Numbered from the stretch's first letter, positions 24,794 through 33,148 are shown. The stretch is DNA of 37,174 nt from an uncultured Clostridia bacterium (GCA_944372445.1 CALVZE010000002.1:1-37174), one strand, 5' to 3'. Notes: a model not told the origin generated them from the letters alone. Numbers and translations: made by a program.

Positions 24794-25243
24794 CTATTTC
24801 TTTTGCCTATGTTTTTTAAAAAAATTGCTTAAAATTTCTGCACAAATGGAAGAATATTCTTCCATTTTTTCTAGTTCCACTTTGTGATTAAGTCGAGTGC
24901 TTGAAAATATTTGTTCACATAGATTGTCGGCACAATTTGTTTCTTCTGCGCCATAGTAAACTTTTTTAATCCTAGCGTTAGAAATCGCTCCTGCACACAT
25001 AGGGCAAGGTTTTAAGGTGACATACATTTCACAGTTTTCAAGACGCCAATCTTTAAGTTTTTTGCAAGCTTTTTTAATAGCAATAATCTCTGCGTGATTA
25101 ATGGCGTTTTTAGTTTTTTCGCGCTTGTTAAAGCCTACGGCGATAACTCTGCCATTTTTAATAATAACCGCGCCGATAGGCACTTCTTTCTTTTTATCTG
25201 CTTTTTTAGCTTCTCTTAAAGCTAGTTCCATAAATCTATTCAT
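24794..25243 (-). CDS. tadA: tRNA adenosine deaminase TadA
   Basis: 149 residues from the ATG at 25243, which gives the normal TadA N-terminus (MNRFMELALREAKKA). An upstream in-frame extension to 25345 lies through the promoter and is rejected. The zinc site is HAE (50-52) with PCPMC (79-83). VPIGAVII matches the family. It converts A34 to inosine in tRNA-Arg(ACG). The start coincides with the predicted transcription start and no ribosome binding site is present. Confidence 0.9.
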   Translation of the reverse strand: MNRFMELALREAKKADKKKEVPIGAVIIKNGRVIAVGFNKREKTKNAINHAEIIAIKKACKKLKDWRLENCEMYVTLKPCPMCAGAISNARIKKVYYGAEETNCADNLCEQIFSSTRLNHKVELEKMEEYSSICAEILSNFFKKHRQKK

Positions 25244-25249
25244 ACCAAT

Positions 25250-25278
25250 ATAGTAGTATAATTTGAAATTTAAGTCAA
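25250..25278 (-). promoter_or_regulatory. promoter of tadA, predicted leaderless
   Basis: Minus strand: TTGACT (25273-25278), 17-bp spacer, TACTAT (25250-25255). Predicted +1 is 25243, the A of the tadA ATG. Confidence 0.65.
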
Positions 25279-25285
25279 ATAATGT

Positions 25286-25314
25286 TTGTATTTTTTCTGC
25301 TAATATGTTATCAT
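25286..25314 (+). promoter_or_regulatory. promoter of the CPBP operon, predicted leaderless
   Basis: TTGTAT (25286-25291), 17-bp spacer, extended -10 TGTTATCAT (TATCAT at 25309-25314). Expected +1 is 25321, one base before the ATG at 25322. It is back to back with the tadA promoter, separated by 7 bp. Confidence 0.65.
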
Positions 25315-25321
25315 ATCTAAC

Positions 25322-26332
25322 ATGGAAGAAAATGAAGTAAAACAATTTTCAAGACGCAATTTTTACACAACCGCAGATACTGCGAAAGTTTTTTTATATG
25401 CCTTTCTCTTGCCTATCTTATTTTCTTTAATTTTTGCTTACATCGGCTACGGAATTGCCAGCGCAGTAGGGGTTGAGTTTTCAGAAGAGGTCAGCTTTTT
25501 AACATATCTATATGAAAACTGTCTATGGTTTACGATACCTTATTGCCTTATTTCTCAAATAACTTTTGTCTGTTTGTTTTTTATTTACAATAAGGCAAAC
25601 AAAATAAGTTTTTCTGCTTGCAAGTTAAGTGTAAAAAAAATAAATATCACAACAACTCTTCTTTGCGCGCTGTTTGGCATACTTTTTGTGATTGGACTTT
25701 ATGGATTAATTGAAGGATGTTTCGGCAAGCTCTTTGATATTATCGGAATTGAAAGCACCAATCTTCCTATTCCACTTGATAATTTTTGGTGGTATCTACT
25801 CAATATTCTTTTGTTTGCCATTATTCCGGCTTTTTCAGAGGAGCTTATTTTTAGAGGAGTGATATTGAATGGTTTTGCGCGTGGCATAGGGAAAATAGGC
25901 GCAATCTTTCTTTCAAGCTTGCTGTTTGCATTAACTCATCAAAGCATTAGTCAATTTATCTATCCTTTTATAATGGGCATTGCTTTTAGTGTTGTGACCA
26001 TCAAAACGGGCAATTTGTTTTACTCCATGATTATGCACCTATTTAACAACATCACAACTTTGACTATTCAATTTTTGATTAACATAAAGGCGCTATCTCT
26101 GCCAAACGAGATAGGCGCAGTCTATATTGTGGTTTCAATTTTGCTTGCAGTGGCTATCTGTTCGTTCTTTTTCCTCTTTTATTATTTTTATCTCAAAAAG
26201 CAGAAAGTGGAAGAAGCCAAGGAGGAGGGTGAGGAGTCTTCAAACTTAATGAGAGTTGGCAAATTACCACTTTTATTATATGTTGGAATTTTAATATCAA
26301 CGGCTGTTATAGTTATAAATGCCGTGATTTGA
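25322..26332 (+). CDS. CPBP family intramembrane glutamic endopeptidase (first of two)
   Basis: 336 residues with about eight membrane helices. Conserved CPBP (type II CAAX protease/Abi) motifs are EELIFR (173-178), H206 in ALTHQS and H239 in MIMHLFNN. The family cleaves prenylated proteins in eukaryotes. In bacteria it is linked to bacteriocin immunity and peptide signalling. No bacteriocin or pheromone gene is visible here. No ribosome binding site is seen; the promoter ends directly at the ATG. The paralogue follows 26 bp downstream. Confidence 0.88.
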   Translation: MEENEVKQFSRRNFYTTADTAKVFLYAFLLPILFSLIFAYIGYGIASAVGVEFSEEVSFLTYLYENCLWFTIPYCLISQITFVCLFFIYNKANKISFSACKLSVKKINITTTLLCALFGILFVIGLYGLIEGCFGKLFDIIGIESTNLPIPLDNFWWYLLNILLFAIIPAFSEELIFRGVILNGFARGIGKIGAIFLSSLLFALTHQSISQFIYPFIMGIAFSVVTIKTGNLFYSMIMHLFNNITTLTIQFLINIKALSLPNEIGAVYIVVSILLAVAICSFFFLFYYFYLKKQKVEEAKEEGEESSNLMRVGKLPLLLYVGILISTAVIVINAVI

Positions 26333-26358
26333 TAGTAAAATATTTGTAGGAGAAAATT

Positions 26359-27471
26359 TTGGAAAAGAAATCAATTAGCTCGACAAGTTTAATATATTTT
26401 ATTGTTGTTTGCCTGTTTGTTTTAGTTCGTATGCTAAATCATTTCAGACTATTTTCTTTCCTAGGCTCTTCTGGGACATATATAATTAATGCTGTTATGC
26501 AAATAGGAATTTTGTTTCTATTTTCCATAATCACCTATAAGTCAATGACAAAAAAGACCTTTAAAGCCACTTTTGAAGACTTTAACTATAAAAAGGTTTC
26601 CTTTAAAGTGATTGTAATTGCCATCGGCTTAGGAGTGGTTATATATTTTTTAAATGTCTTTGTTTCAAGTTTCTTTTATGCAATTTTAGACAGTGTGGGC
26701 TATGAATCACCTTATACTTCTTCAAGCGGTGAGGTAAATGGTTGGACTCTTGTCTTAGGACTTATTTTCACAGCAATCTTGCCAGCTGTTTGCGAAGAAA
26801 ATTTAAATCGAGGTATGCTTTTAAACGGCACAAGATGTTTAGGTATGAAAAAGTGCATACTTTTGAATGGGTTATTGTTTGGCTTACTTCATCTCAACAT
26901 TGAACAATTTTTCTATGCCTCGCTCATCGGTTTTTTCCTTGGCTTTGTTGTGTATGTGACAGACTCAATTTATCCTTGCATGATAATTCACTTTATGAAT
27001 AACGGCATAGGCACTGTGCTGTCTTTCTTGACTAAAAAGGATGTGGTAACGGGTGGTATCTTCCAACAGTTAAGCAAACTTACCGCTTCTAATCCGGTTG
27101 TTGGATTCTTAATTATGTTCATTGTTTTGCTAGTTCTTGTCGTTCTTCTTTTTGTTCTTACGCGTATGCTACTCAGAGTGTCTGTTGAAGACAGTTTTCG
27201 CGAAAGGCAAAAGGAACTTGATGAGCTGTTTACCAAATTTTCCTATTTTGATGAGATAGATAAAATCCAAAATGAGGGCGAAGAAGTGGGACTAGAAGAG
27301 GCGCTTGAAGATATAGACAAACTAAAAGATTTTTTTGAAGAGCATCCTGACGCTGTCGTGGTAACTCATAAAAAAGAAAAAATGGACTTTACTTCAAAGG
27401 CACTTTTAATTGCCACCATTGTCCTTTCGTCAATCGTGACAATATTTACCTTTATCTGGGGTGTGATATGA
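26359..27471 (+). CDS. CPBP family intramembrane glutamic endopeptidase (second of two)
   Basis: 370 residues with motifs EENLNR (146-151), H178 in LLHLN and H211 in IIHFMNN. The start is TTG, supported by TAGGAG six bases upstream; no ATG fits. After the core, residues 275-345 form an acidic cytoplasmic insert followed by a last membrane helix (350-368), an arrangement not found in the first copy. It overlaps rlmH by four bases. A tandem duplication of CPBP genes with divergence is the likely origin. Confidence 0.85.
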   Translation: MEKKSISSTSLIYFIVVCLFVLVRMLNHFRLFSFLGSSGTYIINAVMQIGILFLFSIITYKSMTKKTFKATFEDFNYKKVSFKVIVIAIGLGVVIYFLNVFVSSFFYAILDSVGYESPYTSSSGEVNGWTLVLGLIFTAILPAVCEENLNRGMLLNGTRCLGMKKCILLNGLLFGLLHLNIEQFFYASLIGFFLGFVVYVTDSIYPCMIIHFMNNGIGTVLSFLTKKDVVTGGIFQQLSKLTASNPVVGFLIMFIVLLVLVVLLFVLTRMLLRVSVEDSFRERQKELDELFTKFSYFDEIDKIQNEGEEVGLEEALEDIDKLKDFFEEHPDAVVVTHKKEKMDFTSKALLIATIVLSSIVTIFTFIWGVI

Positions 27472-27926
27472 TAAACATAACGATTGTGGCAGTTGGTAAT
27501 TTAAAAGAAAAATTTTCTGTCGATGCGGAAAGTGAATATCTTAAAAGATTATCAGCCTTTTGCAAGATAAAGGTGACAGAAATAAAAGAGTTCAACAAAC
27601 TTCAAAACATAGAGCTAATTAAAGAAAAAGAGGGCGAGGAGATTTTGAAACATATTTCTGGCTACCCTATTCTTTTAGATATTGGTGGCGAAAGTATGTC
27701 GAGCGAAGCTTTGTCGAAAAATATCGAAAAACTTTCCATGTTACATTCCAGCTTAACTTTTATTATAGGTGGGTCCTATGGCGTCAGTGATAAGGTTAAA
27801 AATATTTGCAAGCAAAAGATTTCCTTTTCGAAAATGACTTTTCCGCATAATTTGTTTAGAATAATGCTGTTAGAACAACTTTACCGTGCTTTTACGATTA
27901 TCAATGGAAAATCCTATCATAAATAA
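27468..27926 (+). CDS. rlmH: 23S rRNA (pseudouridine1915-N3)-methyltransferase RlmH
   Basis: 152 residues of the SPOUT-family enzyme that methylates pseudouridine 1915 in helix 69. It shows ILLDIGGESMSSEAL-like (here PILLDIGGESMSSEALSK), the knot FIIGGSYGVSD and the C-terminal MTFPHNLFRIMLLEQLYRAF with the ending NGKSYHK, all hallmarks of RlmH. Start by ATGA overlap with the CPBP gene, and coupled to it. Confidence 0.95.
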   Translation: MINITIVAVGNLKEKFSVDAESEYLKRLSAFCKIKVTEIKEFNKLQNIELIKEKEGEEILKHISGYPILLDIGGESMSSEALSKNIEKLSMLHSSLTFIIGGSYGVSDKVKNICKQKISFSKMTFPHNLFRIMLLEQLYRAFTIINGKSYHK

Positions 27927-27967
27927 GAGAGGGCGTAGAAAACAAGTCCATATTGTCATCCTGATCC

Positions 27968-28072
27968 GCGTCGCAAACTGCACTTCATTTCGCGTTTCGG
28001 CATGAACGCCAAACCCGCTTACCATTCGTTTGTTTGCTCCTCTTCCCCAAAAGTGCCACTTTCGGGGTCCCC
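27968..28072 (-). repeat. dispersed repeat family 1 copy
   Basis: Reverse complement of the family 1 core at 17683-17790, from GGGGACCCCGAAAGTGG to GCAGTTTGCGACGC, with scattered differences. The interval 27927-28394 contains this copy, a family 2 copy, an inverted-repeat arm and palindrome C. I see no real gene in it. Confidence 0.8.
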
Positions 28073-28107
28073 AACATGGGATTTAAAAAGATATACTTGG
28101 TTTCTGA

Positions 28108-28152
28108 GATTCTTCGACGACGGACATTTCATGTCATTGCTCAGAATGACAA
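28108..28152 (+). repeat. dispersed repeat family 2 copy
   Basis: GAGATTCTTCGACGACGGAC followed by TTGCTCAGAATGACA. The ends ATTCT and AGAAT are complementary, so the unit can fold back. Confidence 0.7.
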
Positions 28153-28169
28153 GTATAGGCGTGATAATA

Positions 28170-28235
28170 AAATATATAAAATCATCCACAACTTTTATTT
28201 TTTCTTTTTTATTTCTTATTTCCGCTAGGTTCTTT
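28170..28235 (+). repeat. 65-bp inverted repeat, left arm
   Basis: Reverse complement of 32678-32741 with a 2-base length difference. Landmarks are AATCATCCACAACTTTTATT and TTTCCGCTAGGTTCTTT. The arms enclose about 4.4 kb. Confidence 0.85.
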
Positions 28236-28256
28236 TGCTATTGGGAAAATTTGTAT

Positions 28257-28291
28257 ATATAGTGTAGTATGCATATCATAATACACTATAT
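28257..28291. repeat. AT-rich palindrome copy C (terminator-like)
   Basis: ATATAGTGTA (28257-28266) / TACACTATAT (28282-28291) with an inner TATG/CATA pair, then a run of Ts. It lies between the rlmH unit and the HIT-RNase HI gene. Confidence 0.7.
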
Positions 28292-28339
28292 TTTTTGTTT
28301 CAGATTTTTAATAAATATTTTTAAAATTAAAGAATTTGT

Positions 28340-28368
28340 TTGATTTGTTAAATTAATTTTGTTAAAAT
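28340..28368 (+). promoter_or_regulatory. promoter of the HIT-RNase HI gene
   Basis: TTGATT (28340-28345), 17-bp spacer, TAAAAT (28363-28368). Predicted +1 near 28375, a 20-nt leader with AAAGGAGG before the ATG at 28395. Confidence 0.7.
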
Positions 28369-28394
28369 ATGAATATATCTTGAAAGGAGGTTCT

Positions 28395-29264
28395 ATGAAA
28401 GATTGTCTATTTTGTAAGATTGTAAAAGGCGAAGTGCCATCGTATAAAATATATGAAGATGATAATGTATATGCGTTTTTAGATATTGCCAACGATGTCT
28501 ATGGGCATACGCTTGTTGTCTCAAAAAAACATTACACTAATGTTATTGATTGCCCTGCGCGTAGTTTAGGAAAGATTATTGCAAGTGTGAAAAAAATTGG
28601 CGACCACTTTATTTCCTTGGGGTATAGTGGTTACAACATCATAAATAATAGTGGCACAAGTGCTGAGCAATCTGTTATGCATCTTCATTTTCATATTTTG
28701 CCAAGAAAAGATAATGATGGAGTTAAAGTTTGGAAAGATTTAGGAAAACAGACAAAGGCGCTAGAAGATATCGCAAAAGAGCTTTATTTTGAAGACGAAA
28801 AAACAAATAATATTGATTATCATAAGTATGCGGAAGAGTGCGATGTGATTTATACTGACGGTGCTTGCTCTGGCAATCCTGGGAAAGGTGGATACGGCGG
28901 GATTTACATTAAAAAAGACGGTCAGGCAGAAGAGTTTTCTGGTGGTGAAGATGAAACTACAAACAACCGCATGGAACTTATGGCGGTTATTGTTGGCTTA
29001 GAAAAGACGGCGGAAAATGTAAAGGTGAAAGTTTATAGTGACAGCGCTTATGTTGTTAACGCTTTTAACCAAAATTGGCTCGCAAATTGGAAAAGAAATG
29101 GTTGGCGAACGGCAGGAGGTAGTGAAGTTTTAAATGTCGACCTTTGGAAAGAACTTTCAGAGCTAGTTAGTGCAAGAGTTGTTGAGTTTGTCAAAGTCAA
29201 AGGACACAGCGATAACATTCTAAACAATCGTTGCGACCAACTTGCCACAGCGTTTTATAAATAA
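28395..29264 (+). CDS. HIT domain - ribonuclease HI fusion protein
   Basis: 289 residues. Residues 1-110 are an HIT (Hint-type) nucleotide hydrolase with catalytic triad motif HLHFH (96-100) and the CLFCKI zinc-type opening typical of bacterial Hint proteins. After a helical linker (115-147) comes a complete RNase HI (149-289): TDGACSGNPG with D155, E194 in NRMELM, D216 in YSDSAYV and D281 in NNRCDQLA, plus H271 in the flexible loop. RNase HI removes RNA from RNA-DNA hybrids, and Hint enzymes hydrolyse AMP-lysine or similar phosphoramidates. Both halves appear active. No stop codon or frame change separates them. A strong AAAGGAGG sets the start at 28395 rather than at the in-frame TTG at 28359. 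Confidence 0.88.
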   Translation: MKDCLFCKIVKGEVPSYKIYEDDNVYAFLDIANDVYGHTLVVSKKHYTNVIDCPARSLGKIIASVKKIGDHFISLGYSGYNIINNSGTSAEQSVMHLHFHILPRKDNDGVKVWKDLGKQTKALEDIAKELYFEDEKTNNIDYHKYAEECDVIYTDGACSGNPGKGGYGGIYIKKDGQAEEFSGGEDETTNNRMELMAVIVGLEKTAENVKVKVYSDSAYVVNAFNQNWLANWKRNGWRTAGGSEVLNVDLWKELSELVSARVVEFVKVKGHSDNILNNRCDQLATAFYK

Positions 29265-29427
29265 TATTAATTATAACTATTAAGTTAAAATAAAAAATAT
29301 TTGAAATTAAATAAAAGTGAGTATTTTAGAGCGTAACTTTTATTACTCTGTAAGTTTTTAATTTTAATAACTCGTCTTAAAATACAAAATAATTATAATT
29401 TAAAGATTATAAATTGAACACAATAAG

Positions 29428-29457
29428 ATAAGAAGCAGGCGTTCACCTGCTTCTTAT
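29428..29457. terminator. bidirectional terminator between the RNase HI fusion and tRNA-Arg
   Basis: ATAAGAAGCAGG (29428-29439) / CCTGCTTCTTAT (29446-29457), loop CGTTCA. The A/T-rich flanks allow action on both strands. The preceding 160 bp are AT-rich with only weak fold-back sequences. Confidence 0.85.
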
Positions 29458-29481
29458 TATCTAAATATTTTTAAATCTTGA

Positions 29482-29557
29482 TGGTGACCCCACCGGGACT
29501 CGAACCCAGAACAATCCCTTAGGAGGGGACCGTAATATCCAGTTTTACTATGAGGTC
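29482..29557 (-). tRNA. tRNA-Arg (anticodon CCT)
   Basis: Minus-strand cloverleaf. The acceptor GACCTCA pairs with TGGGGTC, the D-stem is GTAA/TTAC, and loop CTCCTAA gives anticodon CCT (AGG codons). The T-arm has GGTTCGAGTCC, discriminator A, and CCA is encoded. Length 76 nt. Confidence 0.95.
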
Positions 29558-29870
29558 AAAAGAGGTTTAAATTTGGCTTTGTCGAATGTTTTTAGAGATG
29601 TTTGGATGATTAATAGTTTTTGTTATTGACGCACTAAGTATATCATAGGCGTAAAAAAAATGCAAGCATTTTAGTTTAGGTAGATTGATTTATGGCGTTA
29701 AATTATTGGGAAACAAAAAAATTAAGCATTATTGAAAAGTTAAATTTATCTAAGCACTTTTGAAAAAAATTTAAGCAAAAATAATAGTAATAAATTAATA
29801 AAAACATTTGATTTTATCTTGAAAAAATAATCATAATTAAAAATTTTTTTAATAAAATGCGCTAATCATT

Positions 29871-29898
29871 TTGTAAAACTGACATTTTTTATTATAAT
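29871..29898 (+). promoter_or_regulatory. promoter of the surface protein gene
   Basis: TTGTAA (29871-29876), 16-bp spacer, TATAAT (29893-29898). A second TATAAT at 29904-29909 overlaps the leader. AAAGGAG precedes the ATG at 29922. Upstream, 29558-29870 is AT-rich with no gene that I can support. Confidence 0.55.
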
Positions 29899-29921
29899 AA
29901 CTCTATAATAAAGGAGTTTGT

Positions 29922-32515
29922 ATGAGCGAGAAAATGAAAAGAGTTTTAGTTTGTCTATTTTCCTTCCTTTTTGTGGGTTGTTCCATCGCTGGCGGAACAG
30001 TATTACTTTCAAACTCCTATATCAGCGATAATACCGGGGGGGGGAGAACGCACCTTCTGAAAATGAATTAGAGAAAAACGCACCGACAAACACTGATTTT
30101 TGGACAGATGCTGGAAATTACGCCGACTCGTTTGCTGGTGGTAGTGGAATAGAAAGCGATCCTTATCAAATTGCCACAGCGGGACAATTAGCGTATCTAT
30201 CATATTTAATAAACACATCTTCATCAAATTCTACATACAAGTCACTTTACTATGTTCAAACAGCGGACATAGATTTATCTGCGCACTACTGGGATGCGAT
30301 AGGTTATTCGTCATCCTATTATTTTTCTGGCACTTATGACGGCGGAAACTTCACAATCTCTGGTTTATACACAGAGGCAGGTTCAAGTTCGAGATATAGT
30401 TATCAAGGGCTTTTTGGATATGTTAGAGGTCAGTCAGCAACAAATAAAGCGGCTATAGAGAATGTCGGCATAATCGACTCATATGTGCAGGGAAATCAAC
30501 ATGTTGGCGGAGTGGTGGGGTATGCTAGCGATTATTCCACTATCGAGAACTGCTATAACACCGGCTCTGTAAGTGGAAGTTACTTTATTGGCGGAGTTGT
30601 GGGGGATGTTTATGATGATTCTATAATCACCAACTGCTATAACACTGGCTCTGTAACTGGTAGTAGTAATTATGTCGGTGGGGTTGTGGGGAGTGCTTAT
30701 AAAAATCCCATAATCACAAACTGCTATAGCGCTGGCTCTGTAACTGGAGGGGAATATGTTGGCGGAGTTGTGGGGCATGCTTATTCTTCTACAATCACCA
30801 ACTGCTACAACGCTGGCTCTGTAAGTGGAAAATACTATATTGGCGGAGTTGAGGGGTATGCTGATTCTTCCACAGTCACCAAATGTTATAACACTGGCTC
30901 TGTAACTGGTAGTAGAAATTATGTCGGCGGAGTGGTGGGGGGTGCTTATAGATCTTACATCAGAAACTGCTATAGCACCGGCTCTGTAACTGGGAGTGAC
31001 TATGTTGGCGGAGTGTTGGGATATGATAGATATAATTCCACAATCGATAACTGCTATTATGGTGGAAACTGCACGCTCTCGTATGGTATTGGTAGTCCTT
31101 CCTCTAACACTGGGGCGTCAAAGGACGAAAATTTGATTGTCAATGCCAAAAGTTTAAGTTGGTATCAAGATACTTCTAATTGGAATAGTGAATATCCATG
31201 GGATTTTGAGGAGGTTTGGTCGCTTGTGCCGAGTGCTAACGACGGTTACCCTATCTTGCAAGGTTTCTCAGTTAATATATCATACAATTCTAACTATGGC
31301 GAAAATGAGGTAATAACTGAGCAAGTGCCTAGCGGGCAGGAGATTGTGATTGCGGGCTATGACCTATTCACAAGAGTGGGCTATGAGATAGCTCATTGGA
31401 ACACCAAGTCAGACGGCACAGGTTTAAATTTCTACGCAGGAGATGCATATTCAGAGGGTGCTGGGCTAACTCTCTATGCCATTTGGAAGGCTGGTATTTA
31501 CTCTATTACATTAGACGCAAACGGTGGCAGTGGTGGCACGCAAGAAATTTGGGTTAAATATGGAAATGGTTTTTATGTCAACAGTTCGGCGACAGGTAGT
31601 CCAATCACAAGCTTAACAAGCTTGCCAACTCGGGCGGGCTATACTTTCAACGGTTTCTATACATCGGAAATAAGTGGAACAAGACTGATAGACTCAACAG
31701 GCAAGATTATTGCTAGCAACACCTTTACCACAGCGGATGTCATTCTTTACGCTCAGTGGAAGGCGAACAATCCTGCCTATTATGACGAAGAGGGCGGGTA
31801 TTGGTATATTGAAAACGGATTTATGCCACAAAGTAAAGTGACGGACAGCACGCTCATATCAAACATTAACTCCTCTTCCACTACCGGCACAACCTACTAC
31901 TTTGCAGGCTTGTCTTTGCAGTCGAGGGGGTATGGCGGAAAAGAATATTGTCAGTATAACAACAATTGGTATGAGGTTATGCCGATAAGGTGGAGATTGG
32001 TATATTCATCAAGTCAAACAACGGGCTACGGCACAACAACCGATACGCTTGCTGTAATGGCGGAGATAGTCTATGTTGACGCGTTTTCAGATAGTTACAT
32101 CGGAGCGGGAGCGGGTTATTCTTCTGAAAGCGTGACTGAGCTTATGAAAAATCAATTTGATGTCACATATCTAGTAAGCGAAAGTAAGAATATGCCGACC
32201 TTTGGCTCGACTTCGCTAAATGGCACTGCGAAGAGTTATTCAGGCAACATGTTTGTGGCGTCATATGAAGAGCTTTCGAATTTTACAACAAACAAAAACG
32301 GAACGGAAAAGCTTGGGAAAATCAAGTTTTCAGACCTTGCGAGGGACTACCTTAGAGCGAACGGCAAAGATACGCTATACTTTACACGCGACCTAGGGAA
32401 AAGCTATAATCACATCTACTGCATGAACGCCAACGGCGACAGGGTGCAGTATAAAGCAAACAACCTGTTCGGCGTGCAGTTTGCTGTTAAAATGACGGAA
32501 TACGCCTGCATTTAG
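29922..32515 (+). CDS. large surface protein with GLUG and Listeria-Bacteroides repeats, frameshifted at a G9 tract
   Basis: The N-terminal reading frame starts at 29922 (after AAAGGAG) with a signal peptide MSEKMKRVLVCLFSFLFVGC and a possible lipobox cysteine at residue 20. It runs into nine Gs (30036-30044) and stops at 30071. The main frame begins right at the tract (ENAPSENELEKNAP...) and continues to 32515. A tract of 10 or 7 Gs would join them into about 864 residues. The order of parts is a mixed N-domain, seven GLUG-type repeats (30485-31070), two InlB/Listeria-Bacteroides-type repeats (with DLFTRVGYEIAHWN and TRAGYTFNGFY) and a C-terminal globular domain of about 220 residues (DUF6273-like ending). 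No LPXTG anchor is present. Base composition is less AT-rich than neighbours, and it may be acquired. As sequenced it is off, pseudogenised, or a sequencing error in a homopolymer. Confidence 0.75.
30036..30044 (+). repeat. poly-G tract (nine Gs) in the coding sequence
   Basis: Nine consecutive Gs, exceptional in this AT-rich region, located just after the signal peptide. The tract is exactly the junction between the two reading frames of the surface protein. Confidence 0.9.
30485..31070 (+). repeat. GLUG-type coding repeats (seven units of about 81 bp)
   Basis: Units follow the pattern VGGVVG-x-YxxS-I-NCYNTGSV-T/S-G. The seven NCY-type cores are ENCYNTGSV, TNCYNTGSV, TNCYSAGSV, TNCYNAGSV, TKCYNTGSV, RNCYSTGSV and DNCYYGGNC. 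DNA similarity between units is high, so unit number could vary by recombination. Confidence 0.9.
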
Positions 32516-32548
32516 GACAGACGCCAACTACGCATAACGCCGATTTAC

Positions 32549-32657
32549 GAGATTCTTCGACGACGGTCGCTACGCTCCCTTGCTCAACATGACAAGTATA
32601 AACTTGGTTTATGATATTTTTTGACAGCGTAGCGTTCCGCTACTTTGCTCAGAATGA
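32549..32657 (+). repeat. two dispersed repeat family 2 copies in tandem
   Basis: Copy one runs from GAGATTCTTCGACGACGGTC to TTGCTCAACATGACAAG (32549-32593). Copy two, more diverged, ends with TTTGCTCAGAATGAGAG (about 32620-32657). The region from 32516 to 32840 has no other gene-like content apart from the repeats listed. Confidence 0.7.
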
Positions 32658-32677
32658 GAGAACTTGGCGGAAATAAT

Positions 32678-32741
32678 AAAGAACCTAGCGGAAATAAGAA
32701 ATAAAAGAAAAAATAAAAGTTGTGGATGATTTTATATATTT
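32678..32741 (-). repeat. 65-bp inverted repeat, right arm
   Basis: Reverse complement of 28170-28235: AAAGAACCTAGCGGAAATAA then AAAAGTTGTGGATGATTTTA. See the left arm. Confidence 0.85.
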
Positions 32742-32798
32742 AATCATCAATCTAAACCTTTTTAAGTCGCGACTAGGTTGAATTTATAGTCACAATAA

Positions 32799-32835
32799 AA
32801 ATATAGTGTAGTCTTTTGCATACTACACTATATTT
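32799..32835. repeat. AT-rich palindrome copy D (terminator-like)
   Basis: AAATATAGTGTAGT (32799-32812) / ACTACACTATATTT (32822-32835) with a 9-nt loop. It lies directly beside the tRNA-Thr 3' end and after the surface protein gene, so it can act in either direction. Confidence 0.75.
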
Positions 32836-32840
32836 GTTTA

Positions 32841-32916
32841 TGGAGCTGATGGCGGGACTCGGACCCGCGACCTGTTGATTACGAATCAACTGCTCTACCA
32901 ACTGAGCCACATCAGC
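32841..32916 (-). tRNA. tRNA-Thr (anticodon CGT)
   Basis: Minus-strand cloverleaf of 76 nt. The acceptor GCTGATG pairs with CATCAGC, the D-arm is GGCTCAGTTGGTAGAGC, loop TTCGTAA gives CGT (ACG codons), and the T-arm has GGGTCCGAGTCCC. The discriminator is T and CCA is encoded. Confidence 0.95.
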
Positions 32917-33148
32917 ATACATTCTTGTTTAAAATTTTTCCTCTTAATGTTTAAAGTTTAATTTAAAAAATTTGCGATTTATGATATTTTTATTAAACAA
33001 AATCTTTTTTTTGATTTAAAATCAAAAACCTTTATTTATTATAAATATTTTTATTTGATTTGTCAATTAAATTTTTAAATATCATAAAAGTGGTGTTAAA
33101 TTATTGGGAGAATCATATAAATCAAACTGCGTTCTCTTAAATTCTAAG

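Noticed and set aside
28002..28262. ORFs of 64-86 codons in the repeat region before the HIT-RNase HI gene
   Set aside because: They are translations of dispersed repeats and inverted-repeat sequence without ribosome binding sites.
29290..29400. AT-rich stretch with GTATTTTA/TAAAATAC and other fold-back pieces, considered as a small RNA
   Set aside because: The pairing is broken by several mismatches and is likely by chance in such AT-rich sequence.
30479..30778. Minus-strand ORF with repeats inside the surface protein gene
   Set aside because: Its periodicity is a shadow of the GLUG repeats on the plus strand.
30485..31070. Regular 81-bp repeats considered as a CRISPR-like array
   Set aside because: The units are in-frame protein-coding repeats with graded divergence, not short identical repeats with unique spacers.
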